In this document: in pieces, positions 6,297 through 6,975 of the stretch | Numbering within the stretch: the stretch's first letter is position 1 | Layout of the letters: every line of letters starts with the position of its first letter | NCBI GenBank assembly: GCA_021788495.1 | Contig: JAJYKQ010000053.1 | Span: 1-6,975 of the forward strand | Direction: 5' to 3' | Length of the DNA stretch: 6,975 bases | Origin: a bacterium | Lineage (GTDB): Bacteria; SZUA-79; Acidulodesulfobacterales; Acidulodesulfobacteraceae | Translations under genes and position numbers: made by a program | The notes under the pieces: generated by a model | Told to the model about the DNA's origin: nothing | The model's database searches: none | The model's input: the letters and a program-made list of their open reading frames with translations, nothing else

Positions 6297-6975
6297 ATGA
6301 TAGACGATTCGATGCAGGAAATTGTCAACGATTTTATTCAGGAAGCCCTCGAACTTCTTGAGAGCCTTAACGAAAATTTTATAGAGCTCGAAAAACAGCC
6401 GGATAATAAAGAAATTTTAAACACGATATTTAGAGCCGCTCATACCGTAAAAGGTTCAGCCGGTTTCTTAGGCTTTCAAAACATAGTGGAGCTCGCCCAC
6501 AGCGCCGAAAATATTCTTAATAAACTGAGGCAGGGAGAAATCAGTCTTACGTCCGAAATGACCGACGAACTGCTTAAGACCATGGATATTCTTAAGTCTA
6601 TGATAATAACGGTATCGGAAACAGGTTCGGAAGGCGAGCCTCCGGAAGGCAATGCGGAACTCATCAGGAAATTAAACGCTTTATCTGAAGGCTCCGGCGC
6701 GGCGGCATCAGAACCGCCTTCATCTTCTATTTCCGCCGCTGTTCCGCCGGAAGTAAAAAAAGAAACTCGTGCCGCGGAAAGTTCTGCCGCCCCGGCGCAG
6801 AATAGCGGTCCTTCGAAGGCTTCGCCTGCCGCAGGCGGTACCCCTTCCGGCAAAAAAAAGGCGAGAAGTTTAGGCGATATACTTCTTGAAGACAACCTTA
6901 TTTCCAAAGAAGAATTAGAAGAGATTTATAAAGAAAAAGAAGAGGAAGAACGTAAAGAGGGAAAAGAAAAAGCCG
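6297..6975 (+). CDS. cheA: Chemotaxis histidine kinase CheA, 3' end missing
   Basis: The N-terminal 226 residues of CheA, the kinase that phosphorylates CheY and CheB in response to receptors; the frame is open to the window end. The Hpt (P1) domain covers about 1-107, with phosphoacceptor H49 in RAAHTVKGSAGFLG. A low-complexity Ala/Ser/Pro linker follows (about 130-186). Then comes ARSLGDILLEDNLISKEELE (189-208), resembling the LGxxL...L repeat of MshEN-type domains, and a very Glu/Lys-rich stretch, probably a helix (about 206-226). Dimerisation, ATPase and CheW-like domains would lie beyond the window. The ATG at 6297 has GGGTGA at 6285-6290 in front; an in-frame ATG at 6312 is a weaker alternative. 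It lies 27 nt after cheY and is probably cotranscribed with it. Confidence 0.93.
   Translation, partial: MIDDSMQEIVNDFIQEALELLESLNENFIELEKQPDNKEILNTIFRAAHTVKGSAGFLGFQNIVELAHSAENILNKLRQGEISLTSEMTDELLKTMDILKSMIITVSETGSEGEPPEGNAELIRKLNALSEGSGAAASEPPSSSISAAVPPEVKKETRAAESSAAPAQNSGPSKASPAAGGTPSGKKKARSLGDILLEDNLISKEELEEIYKEKEEEERKEGKEKA

Noticed and set aside
6476..6907. Minus-strand ORF of 143 residues
   Set aside because: It is the antisense shadow of the cheA linker; the + strand carries clear Hpt-domain coding.

Overview
The window is a block of flagellar-regulation and chemotaxis genes, all on the + strand and closely spaced, so probably one or two operons. The order is flhF (5' end missing), flhG, a three-copy palindromic repeat array, fliA (sigma-28), a large HEAT-like repeat protein, cheR, a divergent CheY-like receiver, a canonical cheY, and the first third of cheA. 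The base composition is AT-rich, with many A/T runs and frequent ATA and AAA codons. The flhF-flhG-fliA order, and chemotaxis genes placed straight after it, fit a flagellated Gram-negative bacterium. I lean towards a deltaproteobacterial-type lineage, but no marker here fixes the taxon.

Positions 1-1760 carry the FlhF/FlhG pair that controls flagellar number and placement. FlhF has lost canonical residues in its G2 and G3 GTPase motifs. FlhG lacks the N-terminal DQAxxLR element that in many species stimulates FlhF. The two deviations may be linked.

Positions 1761-1887, the largest non-coding gap, are almost entirely filled by three direct copies of a 34-nt unit. Each unit holds the perfect 15-nt palindrome CGGAATTCAATTCCG and a shared tail. 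The array begins 4 nt after the flhG stop and ends 1 nt before the likely fliA start. It also separates the only strong Shine-Dalgarno sequence from the fliA ATG by more than 30 nt. This is the most unusual feature of the window and could control sigma-28 translation or be a mobile repeat that landed there.

Positions 1888-5817 hold fliA, which overlaps the HEAT-like gene by 8 nt, then cheR and a small receiver with a shortened alpha-4 region. A near-consensus sigma-70 promoter (TTGATA, 17-nt spacer, TATAAT) follows at 5830-5858 and should drive cheY and cheA separately from the upstream genes. CheA runs off the window end. Its Hpt domain is complete, and after an Ala/Ser/Pro-rich linker comes a short segment resembling the repeated motif of MshEN-type domains.

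Taken together: FlhF/FlhG set where and how many flagella are built, FliA transcribes late flagellar and probably chemotaxis genes, CheR methylates chemoreceptors, CheA phosphorylates CheY, and CheY-P acts at the motor. The HEAT-like protein and the divergent receiver are the parts of unknown role.
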